Shown here: in pieces, positions 8,247 to 16,280 of the stretch
How positions within the stretch are numbered: position 1 is the first letter of the stretch
How the letters are laid out: each line of letters opens with the position of its first letter
NCBI GenBank assembly: GCA_964412105.1
Contig: CAYPNM010000054.1
Coordinates: 1 to 17,622, forward strand
Length of the DNA stretch: 17,622 bases
Source: JAKAGZ01 sp964412105
Lineage (GTDB): Bacteria; Bacteroidota; Ignavibacteria; Ignavibacteriales; Ignavibacteriaceae
Direction of reading: 5' to 3'
The notes under the pieces: generated by a model
What the model saw: only the letters and a program-made list of their open reading frames with translations
Told to the model about the DNA's origin: nothing
Database searches by the model: none
Program-made: the position numbers and the translations under genes

Positions 8247-8280
8247 CAATGTCCGGCTTTTAAGCCGGACATTGTTATCT
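8247..8280 (+). terminator. Hairpin terminator after the CstA-family gene
   Basis: A perfect 13-base inverted repeat, CAATGTCCGGCTT (8247-8259) and its complement (8262-8274), is GC-rich in the middle and separated by only two bases. The following TTATCT is only weakly T-rich. The position 36 bases after the CstA stop makes a transcript end the best reading. Confidence 0.7.
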
Positions 8281-8368
8281 GAGAATGATTATTGGTCTAA
8301 TTTTGGGAAGGCAATTAAAAGTACCATATTCGCAGCTTGTGGGATAATGGTTAATAAAATTGGTAAGA

Positions 8369-8815
8369 ATGATTAGAGAAGAATTAAAAAAAATCTATTT
8401 AAAATTATTATTTCCTTTTTTAATTCTCATAGTTTTAATTTATCTAGGGCAATTTCTTGGAATATTTGGTCGGATAGAAAAAGAATTTGGCAAGGCCCTT
8501 TCTGTAACTCTTTTAGTTCTTACTGCTTTATTTAGTGTGGCGTTACCAATCTTTTACAGGAGCTTATTTGCAAACAAGGTTAAGGACATGAAATCAATAA
8601 CCGTAAATGAGTTTTTAAAATTTGAGAAAAATCTGATTATAATAGCAATGATTGCCCCATACTTTGTAGTGTTTACAGTCTTGTTAAACCTATCCGGGTT
8701 TTATTTTGGTACTATAGTTATTATAGCGCTATATGCAGTATATTATTATTACCCTTCGGAAAAACGCGTGAAATTTGAGAAAAAGCTTTTCAGAATAAGC
8801 GAATTGGAGAGTTGA
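8369..8815 (+). CDS. Four-span membrane protein of unknown function
   Basis: This 148-residue protein has four likely membrane spans at about residues 13-33, 43-63, 88-108 and 111-128. Charged loops and a basic C-terminal tail (EKRVKFEKKLFR) separate or follow them. I recognise no family motif. ATG 8369 was chosen because a GGTAAG lies ahead of it; an in-frame TTG at 8360 would add three residues. The gene follows the CstA terminator and opens a same-strand run with the 96-residue gene, the ArsA-type ATPase and a DUF59-like gene, 35 bases upstream of the first of these. A membrane partner for the ATPase is a reasonable guess, nothing more. Confidence 0.65.
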   Translation: MIREELKKIYLKLLFPFLILIVLIYLGQFLGIFGRIEKEFGKALSVTLLVLTALFSVALPIFYRSLFANKVKDMKSITVNEFLKFEKNLIIIAMIAPYFVVFTVLLNLSGFYFGTIVIIALYAVYYYYPSEKRVKFEKKLFRISELES

Positions 8816-8850
8816 CTTTCAGCTTAAAATAATTTTTGGGGGTTCTATAG

Positions 8851-9141
8851 GTGAAAAAATTTGCCGATAAAATAAAAAATAAGCTAATAGATGGTCTGAA
8901 CCGCTATGATGATATGGCTAAAAGCACAATGGTGGATAAAATTGAGTTTGAACTTGGTGAAATGGAAAACATGTTTGGACTAATTGTACTCGGTTCATTT
9001 ATAGCCCTACCATCCCCCCCTATGCATATAACACTTGATTTGTTACCCGAAATGGAAAAGCATTTTGTAATGATGCTTAACAGAGTAGATACAGCAGAAA
9101 GCCCTATGTCGGATCTTTTATCAGCATTTAATGTAATATAA
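8851..9141 (+). CDS. Conserved-looking 96-residue protein, unknown, paired with the ArsA-type ATPase
   Basis: A GTG start at 8851 follows GGGGG (8838-8842) and opens 96 codons. The protein has a basic, probably helical N-terminus (about 1-30) and an acidic segment (IEFELGEMENMFG). A hydrophobic stretch ending in ALPSPPMH (about 52-59) follows, then a helical C-terminal part. It has no cysteine and no signal peptide. I do not recognise the family. Its stop lies only two bases before the ATPase start, so the two are surely co-translated and could act together. A run of seven C (9014-9020) encodes the Ser-Pro-Pro and would be a place for slippage or sequencing error, but the frame is intact as read. 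Confidence 0.7.
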   Translation: MKKFADKIKNKLIDGLNRYDDMAKSTMVDKIEFELGEMENMFGLIVLGSFIALPSPPMHITLDLLPEMEKHFVMMLNRVDTAESPMSDLLSAFNVI

Positions 9142-9143
9142 AA

Positions 9144-10052
9144 ATGAAATCAGGAAGGAAATATCAATTTTATTTAGGTAAAGGGGGTGTTGGCAAGTCA
9201 ACATCTTCAGCGTTGAATGCCATTCATCTTGCAGAGAAAGGCAAGCAAGTATTGCTTGTATCAATGGATCCTGCTCATAATCTGTCAGATATATTTGAAA
9301 AAAAGCTTTCCAGTAAACCGTATCAGTTATCGGAAAATTTAATTGTAATTGAAATAGAAATAAGTTCCTGGATAAAGAAATATTTAAATGAAGTTGAATC
9401 CCAGATAAGACGTTCATATTCATATCTTTCCGCGCTAAACCTGGAACAATACTTTAGTGTTATTAAATATTCACCGGGTATTGAAGAGTATGCTTTGTTA
9501 TTGGCTTTCAAGGAGATTTCTGAAAAGTATGAAGAAAAGGATTATATTATTTTTGATATGCCCCCTACCGCATTGACGTTAAAATTTTTCGGATTGCCAC
9601 AACTTTCTCTCACCTGGCTAGAAAAGCTGCAGGAATTACGTAATGAGATTATTAAAAAGAGAGAAATAATCACAAAGGTAAAGTTTGGCAATAAAGAGAT
9701 TGAACGAGATAAAATACTGAAGAAACTTGATCAGCAGGTGAAATCTTACACTAATATAAAAAAGATCTTTCAGGACAATAATAGGACAAAGATTAACCTA
9801 GTGATGAATCCAGATAAATTATCATTTTCAGAATCTGTATTGATAGTGAACAGGTTAAATGAGTTCGAATTGGAGATTAGCGGTATTATAATAAATAAAT
9901 ATTCACCTGGATTTTTATTCGAGCACATTGAAGAAAAATTCGGATTCAAGCAGATACAACTTTTCCCACAAAGTGATGTTCCATTAATTGGACTTAAAAT
10001 CCTGAGAGAATATTTATCATACAAAGTATCATTCGAAAATTCTTTTGCTTGA
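9144..10052 (+). CDS. ArsA/Get3-type P-loop ATPase, single domain
   Basis: This 302-residue soluble ATPase has the deviant Walker A GKGGVGKS (12-19) with the signature Lys13 of the SIMIBI class. It also has SMDPAHNLSD (40-49), matching the ArsA/Get3 DPAH loop, and FDMPPTALTL (137-145), matching the DTAPTGHTL switch. A later NLVMNPDKLSFSES segment fits the family's nucleotide-base region. It has one ATPase domain, as in Get3, not the tandem pair of ArsA. I see no cysteine, so neither the arsenite site of ArsA nor the CxxC zinc clamp of Get3 is present. Arsenic resistance or classical tail-anchored targeting is therefore unlikely by sequence alone. It probably works as a dimer on an unknown client; the adjoining small genes are candidates. 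Its function remains open. Confidence 0.85.
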   Translation: MKSGRKYQFYLGKGGVGKSTSSALNAIHLAEKGKQVLLVSMDPAHNLSDIFEKKLSSKPYQLSENLIVIEIEISSWIKKYLNEVESQIRRSYSYLSALNLEQYFSVIKYSPGIEEYALLLAFKEISEKYEEKDYIIFDMPPTALTLKFFGLPQLSLTWLEKLQELRNEIIKKREIITKVKFGNKEIERDKILKKLDQQVKSYTNIKKIFQDNNRTKINLVMNPDKLSFSESVLIVNRLNEFELEISGIIINKYSPGFLFEHIEEKFGFKQIQLFPQSDVPLIGLKILREYLSYKVSFENSFA

Positions 10053-10114
10053 TGAGAGATTTTATAAAACAAGCTATTGTTTGCTAATAAAATAAGTGAA
10101 TTAAATTGGAAAAC

Positions 10115-10369
10115 ATGCAAGAAAAAATAGATGAGGTCTTTAGTAGGATAAAAGTTCCTGAATCCGGACTATCATTAAGTGAAAGTAACCTTATTGAAAA
10201 ACTAAGATATATCGAAGCAGAAAGAAAACTTATTGTGATAAAGTATCCGATGCATTCTCCGGAAGGATGCTGCACATTATTATCCAATGCAATGTTAAGT
10301 AGTGTATTGAAAAATTTGCGTGAAGAGTTAAAAAAAGCATTTCCTCAGCTTACAATTGAAGTGCTTTAG
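10115..10369 (+). CDS. Small MIP18/DUF59-like protein
   Basis: The reading frame gives 84 residues from ATG 10115; an in-frame TTG at 10106 would give 87. GGA a few bases before the ATG favours the shorter form. The order of elements resembles the MIP18/DUF59 (PaaD, SufT) fold: VPESGLSLSESNLIEKL, a strand ERKLIVIKYP, then EGCCTLLSNAM with Cys-Cys where the family has its conserved Cys-Pro, then a helix and a closing LTIEVL strand. Family members help assemble iron-sulfur clusters, often beside P-loop ATPases of the Mrp type. Here an ArsA-type ATPase lies 62 bases upstream. The resemblance is by eye and weak. Confidence 0.6.
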   Translation: MQEKIDEVFSRIKVPESGLSLSESNLIEKLRYIEAERKLIVIKYPMHSPEGCCTLLSNAMLSSVLKNLREELKKAFPQLTIEVL

Positions 10370-10412
10370 TAATTCACCCGAAATCAGAATGAAAACCTGG
10401 TTGGAAATGTAA

Positions 10413-10442
10413 TGTTTTGTGTTTTAGTCTATTCACAAAACA
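10413..10442. promoter_or_regulatory. Inverted repeat ahead of the acetate transporter, possible operator
   Basis: TGTTTTGTG (10413-10421) and its exact complement CACAAAACA (10434-10442) are separated by 12 bases. The repeat lies about 36 bases before the satP-like start, the only substantial gap between the ATPase cluster and the acetate genes. The spacing does not match a CRP or FNR site. No T-run follows directly, so an operator is more likely than a terminator, though a stem-loop cannot be excluded. Confidence 0.5.
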
Positions 10443-10477
10443 CTAAATAAACATAAAATAATATGAATGGAGGTCCT

Positions 10478-11050
10478 ATGTCAGAAGGAACAAAAATTCT
10501 TGATACAACTGCAAATCCTGCCCCGCTTGGTCTGCTAGGATTTGGTACTACCACGGTTCTTCTAAATTTGGCTAATGCAGGATTAATTTCTGTGAGCAGC
10601 ATGATCCTTGCAATGGGCATTTTTTACGGAGGATTGGCCCAAGTGTTCGCAGGCTGGATGGAGTGGAAAAAAGGAAATACATTTGGAACAGTAGCGTTTA
10701 CTTCTTATGGACTGTTCTGGTTAACCCTTGTATTTCTTATAATTATGCCAAAATGGCAAGTTATAGGTGCAGCCGATGAAGGCGGAATGGTTGCCTATTT
10801 GTTTTTGTGGGGTCTATTTACTTTTGTTATGTGGATAGCTACTTTAAAACATAACAAAGCATTACAGGTAGTTTTCTTTACATTGTTCGTTTTGTTCTGG
10901 TTGCTAGCAATTAAAGATGCAACTGGATCTGCTGTAATAGGAAAAATTGCCGGATGGGAAGGTATGTTCTGCGGATTGTCTGCAATTTATTTGGCATTTG
11001 CGCAAGTTTTAAATGAAACATACGGAAAGGTTATGCTTCCCATTGGTTAA
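10478..11050 (+). CDS. satP: Acetate uptake transporter, SatP/YaaH (GPR1/FUN34) family
   Basis: This protein of about 190 residues has six hydrophobic spans and the family signature NPAPLGL at residues 13-19. GWMEWKKGNTFGTVAFTSYG around 55-80 is also typical. SatP carries acetate and succinate with protons in E. coli. The start was set at ATG 10478 because GGAGG (10469-10473) lies just ahead of it. The upstream ATG at 10463 overlaps that ribosome site and has none of its own. Acetyl-CoA synthetase follows after 37 bases without a terminator, so uptake and activation of acetate are likely co-expressed. Confidence 0.92.
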   Translation: MSEGTKILDTTANPAPLGLLGFGTTTVLLNLANAGLISVSSMILAMGIFYGGLAQVFAGWMEWKKGNTFGTVAFTSYGLFWLTLVFLIIMPKWQVIGAADEGGMVAYLFLWGLFTFVMWIATLKHNKALQVVFFTLFVLFWLLAIKDATGSAVIGKIAGWEGMFCGLSAIYLAFAQVLNETYGKVMLPIG

Positions 11051-11087
11051 TTCATTTTTTCATAATATAAAGATTAGGAGTTAAACT

Positions 11088-13118
11088 ATGGCTGATAAGA
11101 AAACTAATGATGAAGTATCCGAAGCGCAGATAGCGGTACATTGGAAGGAGGAAGGTTATTTCAAACCTACAGAAAAATTTAAAGCACAGGCAAATGTTAA
11201 GGACGATAAAATACTGAAGAGATTCGGTATGAAAAACTTCCCTGACTGCTATAAAGAATATGCTGATCTGCTTGATTGGTATAAACCTTATACCAAGGTA
11301 CTTGATACGAGCAGGCCTCCATTTTGGAGATGGTTTAAGGGGGGTAAATTAAATGCCAGCTACAATTGTATCGACAGGCATTTACCCAAATATAAAAATA
11401 AAACAGCAATTCATTTTGTACCGGAACTTGAAAATGAACCAATTCAGCACATTACTTTTCAGGAACTTTCTGTAAGAGTCAATGAATTTGCTGCTTTGCT
11501 TAAAGATTTCTGTGGGCTGAAACCAGGCGATACTGCAACATTACATATGCCAATGATTCCGGAGATTGCAATTGCAATGTTAGCTTGTGCGCGTATTGGT
11601 GTAGCTCACTCTCAGGTATTTTCAGGTTTTTCCGGGAAAGCCTGCGGTGAGAGAATTTCAGATGCAAAGAGCAAGGTTCTGATCACGGCAGATTCATATT
11701 ACAGGAGCGGTTCGCTGATTGATCATAAAGAAAAAGCTGACACTGCTTGTGATGTAGCGTTGAAAGATGGACATAAAGTCGATAAAGTACTTATTTTCCA
11801 ACGTTATCCAGGCAAGTATTCAGCTAAAACACCGTTGGTAGAGGGGCGTGATTTTATAGTTAACGATGTTATTAAAAAGTATTATCATGCAAAGGTTGAA
11901 CCTGAAAAAATGCCTGCAGACGGCACGCTGTTTCTAATGTATACATCCGGATCCACAGGTAAACCTAAAGGAGCTCAGCATTCAATAGGCGGTTATATGT
12001 CTTATGTAACCGGTACTTCAAAATATATTCAGGATATTCACCCGGAAGATGTTTACTGGTGTATGGCGGATATAGGATGGATTACCGGACACTCATATAT
12101 CATTTACGGACCTCTTGCGCTGGCAGCTTCATCTGTAATTTATGAAGGAGTTCCAACTTATCCAGATGCCGGCAGACCATGGCGTGTTGCTGAAGAACTG
12201 GATGTAAATATATTCCATACTTCACCAACAGCAATTCGTGCTTTGCGACGTGTTGGACCGGATGAACCGTCAAAGTATAATTATCATTTCAAACATATGA
12301 CCACTGTAGGAGAGCCGATTGAACCTGAAGTTTGGAAATGGTATTATAATGTGGTAGGGAAAAAAGAAGCTGCAATTGTTGATACCTGGTGGCAGACAGA
12401 AACCGGCGGATTCTTGTGTTCTACTTTGCCCGGTGTACATAAAATGAAACCCGGAAGTGCCGGACCGGGAGTTCCTGGTATATACCCTATCATTTTTGAT
12501 GATGATGGAAAAGCACTTCCTGCAGGAAGCGGAAAAGCAGGAAACATTTGTATCCAAAATCCGTGGCCGGGTTTAATGATGACTATATGGGGTGATGATG
12601 AAAGATTTGTTAGGCAATACTTTCAACGCTATAATAAAGACCCCAAAAGTAAAAATTGGAAAGACTGGCCATATATGGCGGGCGATGGTGCTGTTGAAGC
12701 TCCTGACGGGTATTTCCGTATTCTTGGACGAATTGATGATGTTATAAATGTTGCTGGTCATCGACTAGGAACAAAAGAACTGGAGTCTGCCGCGCTTATG
12801 TGCCAGGAGGTTGGCGAAGCTGCTGTTGTTCCTGTTGCTGATCCAATAAAAGGAAAAATTCCTCATATATTTGTTTCATTAAAGCCTGGACTTAAAGCCA
12901 GCCCAGAAATACAGAAGAATGTTTCGGATACTCTGGCAAGGGAAATAGGGCCTATTGCCAAACCTGGAAAAGTTTGGATTGTTTCTGATATGCCTAAAAC
13001 CCGTTCAGGGAAAATTATGAGAAGAATTCTATCAGCTGTTGCTAATAAGCAGGATGTTGGTGACGTAACTACTCTTGCAAATCCTCAGGTAGTGGATGAG
13101 ATAAAGAAATTAGCATAA
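11088..13118 (+). CDS. acs: Acetyl-CoA synthetase, AMP-forming
   Basis: This 676-residue cytoplasmic enzyme turns acetate, ATP and CoA into acetyl-CoA, AMP and pyrophosphate. It shows the adenylate loop YTSGSTGKPKG (285-295) and TWWQTETGG (433-441), whose second Trp (Trp435) matches the residue that shapes the acetate pocket in the Salmonella enzyme. It also has RILGRIDDVINVAGHRLG at the domain hinge and a C-terminal PKTRSGKIMRR with catalytic Lys642. That lysine is the one acetylated to switch Acs off in Salmonella, Bacillus and others. The protein is slightly longer than the usual 650 residues owing to its N-terminus. AGGAG precedes the ATG. An intrinsic terminator follows, and then come a predicted acetyltransferase and deacetylase that probably act on Lys642. 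Confidence 0.96.
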   Translation: MADKKTNDEVSEAQIAVHWKEEGYFKPTEKFKAQANVKDDKILKRFGMKNFPDCYKEYADLLDWYKPYTKVLDTSRPPFWRWFKGGKLNASYNCIDRHLPKYKNKTAIHFVPELENEPIQHITFQELSVRVNEFAALLKDFCGLKPGDTATLHMPMIPEIAIAMLACARIGVAHSQVFSGFSGKACGERISDAKSKVLITADSYYRSGSLIDHKEKADTACDVALKDGHKVDKVLIFQRYPGKYSAKTPLVEGRDFIVNDVIKKYYHAKVEPEKMPADGTLFLMYTSGSTGKPKGAQHSIGGYMSYVTGTSKYIQDIHPEDVYWCMADIGWITGHSYIIYGPLALAASSVIYEGVPTYPDAGRPWRVAEELDVNIFHTSPTAIRALRRVGPDEPSKYNYHFKHMTTVGEPIEPEVWKWYYNVVGKKEAAIVDTWWQTETGGFLCSTLPGVHKMKPGSAGPGVPGIYPIIFDDDGKALPAGSGKAGNICIQNPWPGLMMTIWGDDERFVRQYFQRYNKDPKSKNWKDWPYMAGDGAVEAPDGYFRILGRIDDVINVAGHRLGTKELESAALMCQEVGEAAVVPVADPIKGKIPHIFVSLKPGLKASPEIQKNVSDTLAREIGPIAKPGKVWIVSDMPKTRSGKIMRRILSAVANKQDVGDVTTLANPQVVDEIKKLA

Positions 13119-13130
13119 ACTGATTTCATA

Positions 13131-13170
13131 AAATGGAGGTTCTTACATTTGTTTTGAACCTCCATTTTTT
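13131..13170 (+). terminator. Intrinsic terminator after acs
   Basis: AAATGGAGGTTC (13131-13142) and its perfect complement (13156-13167) form a 12-base stem with a 13-base loop, running into TTTTTT (13165-13170). It ends the satP-acs transcript 13 bases after the stop, and separates it from the acetylation genes. Confidence 0.9.
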
Positions 13171-13215
13171 ATATATATTCTAATATAGTTCTCACTTTTT
13201 GGGGGTTAGAATATT

Positions 13216-15627
13216 ATGTTCAGAATAATAGCGGAAGGACTGGCGTATCAAGAACATGTCTTGCTAAAAGATGGTCAGGGGGTAATTCTTAAACCAGCCA
13301 CAGAAAAGGATATTCCTTTAGTTGGTACCTTTATGAAACGCATATCAAGGGAAAGTTTACGAATGCGTTTTATGGCCTCGATTTCGGAAGTTTCTCCAGT
13401 AACAATTAAAAATCTTTGCAGCGGCGATTTTAAAGAGAATGGCTGTCTTTTGGCAATAATAGGAGAAGGCAGATTCAAAAAAGTTATCGGCCTTGGAAAT
13501 TATATTGCAACAGGCAACGGGCATACAGCAGAAGTCGCATTTCTTATAGAAGATGCATACCAGGGTCGAGGTATCAGCACTATTCTGCTGGAAAGGCTTG
13601 CTGGTCTGGCAGCGGCAAACGGATTTATAGACTTTGAGGCTGAGGTGCTTCCGGATAATCAACCGATGATGAATGTCTTTAAAAGTTCGGGATTTGAAAA
13701 ACACAGGGTATGGGGTTCTGACACTGTGCATTTTGAATTACCAGTAAAAGGAGGAGCACAGACATGGGAGATATCACAACTGCGTGAGAGGATTGCTGTA
13801 GCAAATTCTTTAAATCCTCTTTTAAATCCGAAAACTATCGCTGTTATCGGTGTATCTCGTAATTCATCTTCAATTGGATACCTGATATTTAAGAATATTT
13901 TAAATGCCGGCTTTAATGGAGAAGTATTTCCTGTAAATCCTAAGATAGAGTCAATTGATGGGATTGAAGCTTACTCTTCTTCAAATGAGCTGCTAGGAAA
14001 AATTGATCTAGCAGTTATTGCTGTAAGAGCTGAGAAAGTATTTGAAGTAGCTAAAGAAGCTATAGATGCAGGTGCGAAAGGCCTTGTGGTTGTCTCAGCG
14101 GGCTTTTCGGATGCAGGAGAAGAGGGAAGACAAAGACAGCGGGAACTGTTTGAACTGGTAAGAGCAAATGGGGTAAGGCTGCTTGGACCGAGTTGTCTGG
14201 GTTTAATGAATACAAACGCGGGCATAAAATTAAATGCAAGCCTGGCTCCCCAAATTATGATACAAGGTCAGGCAGGATTTTTTTCGCATTCTGCCGCCCT
14301 CGGACTTGTAGTTCTCGATTACGCAAAAGAAAAAGGATTAGGCTTTTCTACCTTTGTTTCTGCAGGTAACAGGGCGGACGTTTCGGGGAATGATTTATTA
14401 CTTTACTGGGAAGAAGATCCTGAAACAAAATTTGCAATTCTTTACCTAGAAACTTTTGGTAATCCCAGAAGGTTTGTTCGTATAGCAAGAAGAATGTCAT
14501 TTAAAAAGCCAATCCTTTGCGTAAAAGGAGCCAGAAGTTCTGCCGGTAAGAAAACTGTGGAAGCGAAAAGCGGAGCATCTGTTGGCGGAGAGAGAGAAAT
14601 TGAGGCATTATTTCAGCAAACCGGAATTATTTTAGCCCCTAATCTTGAAGATATTTTCGATGTTGCTGTTGTACTTGCACATCAGCCTTTGCCCCTTGGA
14701 AACCGCGTAAGCATAATTGCTAATTCTTCGGGGATGGCAACTATTTTTGCGGATGCGTGCGAAACGAACGATCTGGAAATTAATGGGCCAGGGGTTATTG
14801 ACCTTGGGGCATTTACTTCTCCCGATAAATATGAGGAAGCGGTTTTAAAGGCACATTTGTCAAAAAAGGTTGACAGTTTACTCGTTGGTTTTGCCTGCGT
14901 AGGAAATTGCGATACCGATATGTTTGCTGATGCAATCAAAAATGGGATTAGTAAAGCTGAAAAAAAATCCGGTCAAAAGAAGCCAGTATTACTATGCTTG
15001 ATGGGAGCTGCGGGAACTATTTCGCTGATTGATGAAAATAATAATAATCATCGAAAAATTCCGTCATTTAGATTCCCGGAATTAGCTGTAAATGCTTTGG
15101 GTAGAATTGTTCGATATGTAGATTTTAAAAAACAGCCACTGGGAAATCTTGTTTGGTATGATAAAGTGGATGCAGCAAAAGCAAGACAACTTATACACCA
15201 AATATTATCGGAGGAATCTTCAACAGATAAGGTTATAGCTTTGGATAAAAATTCGACAGTTGAGTTTTTGAAGTATTTTGGAATTAAAACCACAGCTGAT
15301 TTGCATTCGCATCTGGATATAGTAAAGGTTAAAATTAAACCGGACCCCTTGTTTGGACCACTGCTGGAAATAAAAGTTTCGGATCATGATACAATTTTAA
15401 GAATAACACCAATTACAGACAGAGATCTTGAAGAAACCCTGCAGCAAATTCGTTGTAGCAAAGAAAGCGGATTAAGCCAGACTATCGGTAAACTATCTCA
15501 AATGATTGAAGAAATACCCTGGCTGTGGGAACTCAATGCAAATGTTGTTCTTGAAAAAAAACCTTTAGTAATTTCAGATGTTATAATAAAAATAAAAACA
15601 GGTAAAATTGAAAGACCAATTTATTAA
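13216..15627 (+). CDS. Pat-like protein lysine acetyltransferase: N-terminal GNAT fused to a degenerate NDP-forming acyl-CoA synthetase
   Basis: This 803-residue fusion begins with a GNAT domain (about 22-176). It shows AEVAFLIED with Glu106 and the acetyl-CoA loop YQGRGIS (115-121). An NDP-forming synthetase part follows: a CoA-binding Rossmann domain (about 200-335, IAVIGVSRNSSSIG), then ligase-like domains (about 350-600), then remains of an ATP-grasp (about 670-803). The catalytic His of the active family (SHTGALAG) is replaced by Lys451 in KSGASVGG. The middle of the ATP-grasp, with the usual PVVLK and HKSD motifs, is missing. The synthetase half is therefore probably a regulatory module, as in Salmonella Pat, but with the GNAT at the N-terminus, as reported for Streptomyces PatA. 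It likely acetylates Acs Lys642. GGGGG (13201-13205) precedes the ATG. Confidence 0.85.
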   Translation: MFRIIAEGLAYQEHVLLKDGQGVILKPATEKDIPLVGTFMKRISRESLRMRFMASISEVSPVTIKNLCSGDFKENGCLLAIIGEGRFKKVIGLGNYIATGNGHTAEVAFLIEDAYQGRGISTILLERLAGLAAANGFIDFEAEVLPDNQPMMNVFKSSGFEKHRVWGSDTVHFELPVKGGAQTWEISQLRERIAVANSLNPLLNPKTIAVIGVSRNSSSIGYLIFKNILNAGFNGEVFPVNPKIESIDGIEAYSSSNELLGKIDLAVIAVRAEKVFEVAKEAIDAGAKGLVVVSAGFSDAGEEGRQRQRELFELVRANGVRLLGPSCLGLMNTNAGIKLNASLAPQIMIQGQAGFFSHSAALGLVVLDYAKEKGLGFSTFVSAGNRADVSGNDLLLYWEEDPETKFAILYLETFGNPRRFVRIARRMSFKKPILCVKGARSSAGKKTVEAKSGASVGGEREIEALFQQTGIILAPNLEDIFDVAVVLAHQPLPLGNRVSIIANSSGMATIFADACETNDLEINGPGVIDLGAFTSPDKYEEAVLKAHLSKKVDSLLVGFACVGNCDTDMFADAIKNGISKAEKKSGQKKPVLLCLMGAAGTISLIDENNNNHRKIPSFRFPELAVNALGRIVRYVDFKKQPLGNLVWYDKVDAAKARQLIHQILSEESSTDKVIALDKNSTVEFLKYFGIKTTADLHSHLDIVKVKIKPDPLFGPLLEIKVSDHDTILRITPITDRDLEETLQQIRCSKESGLSQTIGKLSQMIEEIPWLWELNANVVLEKKPLVISDVIIKIKTGKIERPIY

Positions 15628-15650
15628 TTATAAATACCGGGGGATTTGTT

Positions 15651-16280
15651 ATGTTAATTGCTGAAGTAATGAAACCAGATCCTATTACTATTTCTGACAA
15701 AACAAAATTAAATGATGCTTACAAGTTGATGCTTGATAAGGGAATCAGGCATCTTCCGGTTATTAAAAACTGGAAGCTAGTAGGATTGGTTACCGACAGA
15801 GATTTGAGACTTGCGACAAGTAAACTTGCTAAGCATCCGTTTAATCCGGATACCGAGGTAGAGAAAGTGATGAGTCATCCGGTTAACACAATAAGTCCAA
15901 ATGATCCTATTGAAAGAGCAACTCAAATTATGAGGGAATTAAAGATCGGCTGTTTGCCGGTTGTTGAAGAGGATCATCTTGTTGGAATAGTTACCGTAAC
16001 AGACCTTCTCGATGCGTTATTAATTCTTACTGGGGTACACCGCCCGTCAGGCCGCCTTGATGTACGCCTGTCTGACAAACCCGGTGAACTAGCCAAGCTT
16101 ACTGCTTTAATTGCTGAACGCAGATTGAATATTCATTCTATTTTAACTTATCCGGATAGAGAAAGTAAAGTAAGGGTAGTCTTAAGAATTGGCTCCATTG
16201 AAGTTAAATTGCTTGCTGAAGTAATCTGTAATGCCGGCTTTGAGGTGATCTGGCCAAAACATATTGCATGTGTAAAATAA
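15651..16280 (+). CDS. acuB: CBS-pair and ACT domain protein, AcuB-like
   Basis: This 209-residue soluble protein holds two CBS motifs: about 1-58 (LIAEVMKPDPITI, then GLVTDRDLR) and about 74-128 (VEKVMSHPVNTI, then VGIVTVTDLLDALL). An ACT domain follows at about 134-209 (RLDVRLSDKPGELAKLTALIAERRLNI starts the first strand and helix). This is the architecture of AcuB from the Bacillus acuABC cluster, where its role is not settled. CBS pairs usually bind adenine nucleotides and ACT domains small ligands, so it may report energy or metabolite state to the acetylation pair; this is inference. GGGGG lies ahead of its ATG, 23 bases after the acetyltransferase, and its last 13 bases overlap the deacetylase gene. 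Confidence 0.88.
   Translation: MLIAEVMKPDPITISDKTKLNDAYKLMLDKGIRHLPVIKNWKLVGLVTDRDLRLATSKLAKHPFNPDTEVEKVMSHPVNTISPNDPIERATQIMRELKIGCLPVVEEDHLVGIVTVTDLLDALLILTGVHRPSGRLDVRLSDKPGELAKLTALIAERRLNIHSILTYPDRESKVRVVLRIGSIEVKLLAEVICNAGFEVIWPKHIACVK

Noticed and set aside
9014..9020. Frameshift at the seven-C run in the 96-residue gene
   Set aside because: The frame reads through intact with plausible protein on both sides and a stop right before the ATPase start.
9144..10052. Arsenite-pump ATPase (arsA)
   Set aside because: Single ATPase domain, no cysteines for arsenite, and no arsB, arsR or arsD nearby.
10463..10477. Upstream ATG as start of the acetate transporter
   Set aside because: It has no ribosome site, and the strong GGAGG lies between it and the ATG at 10478.
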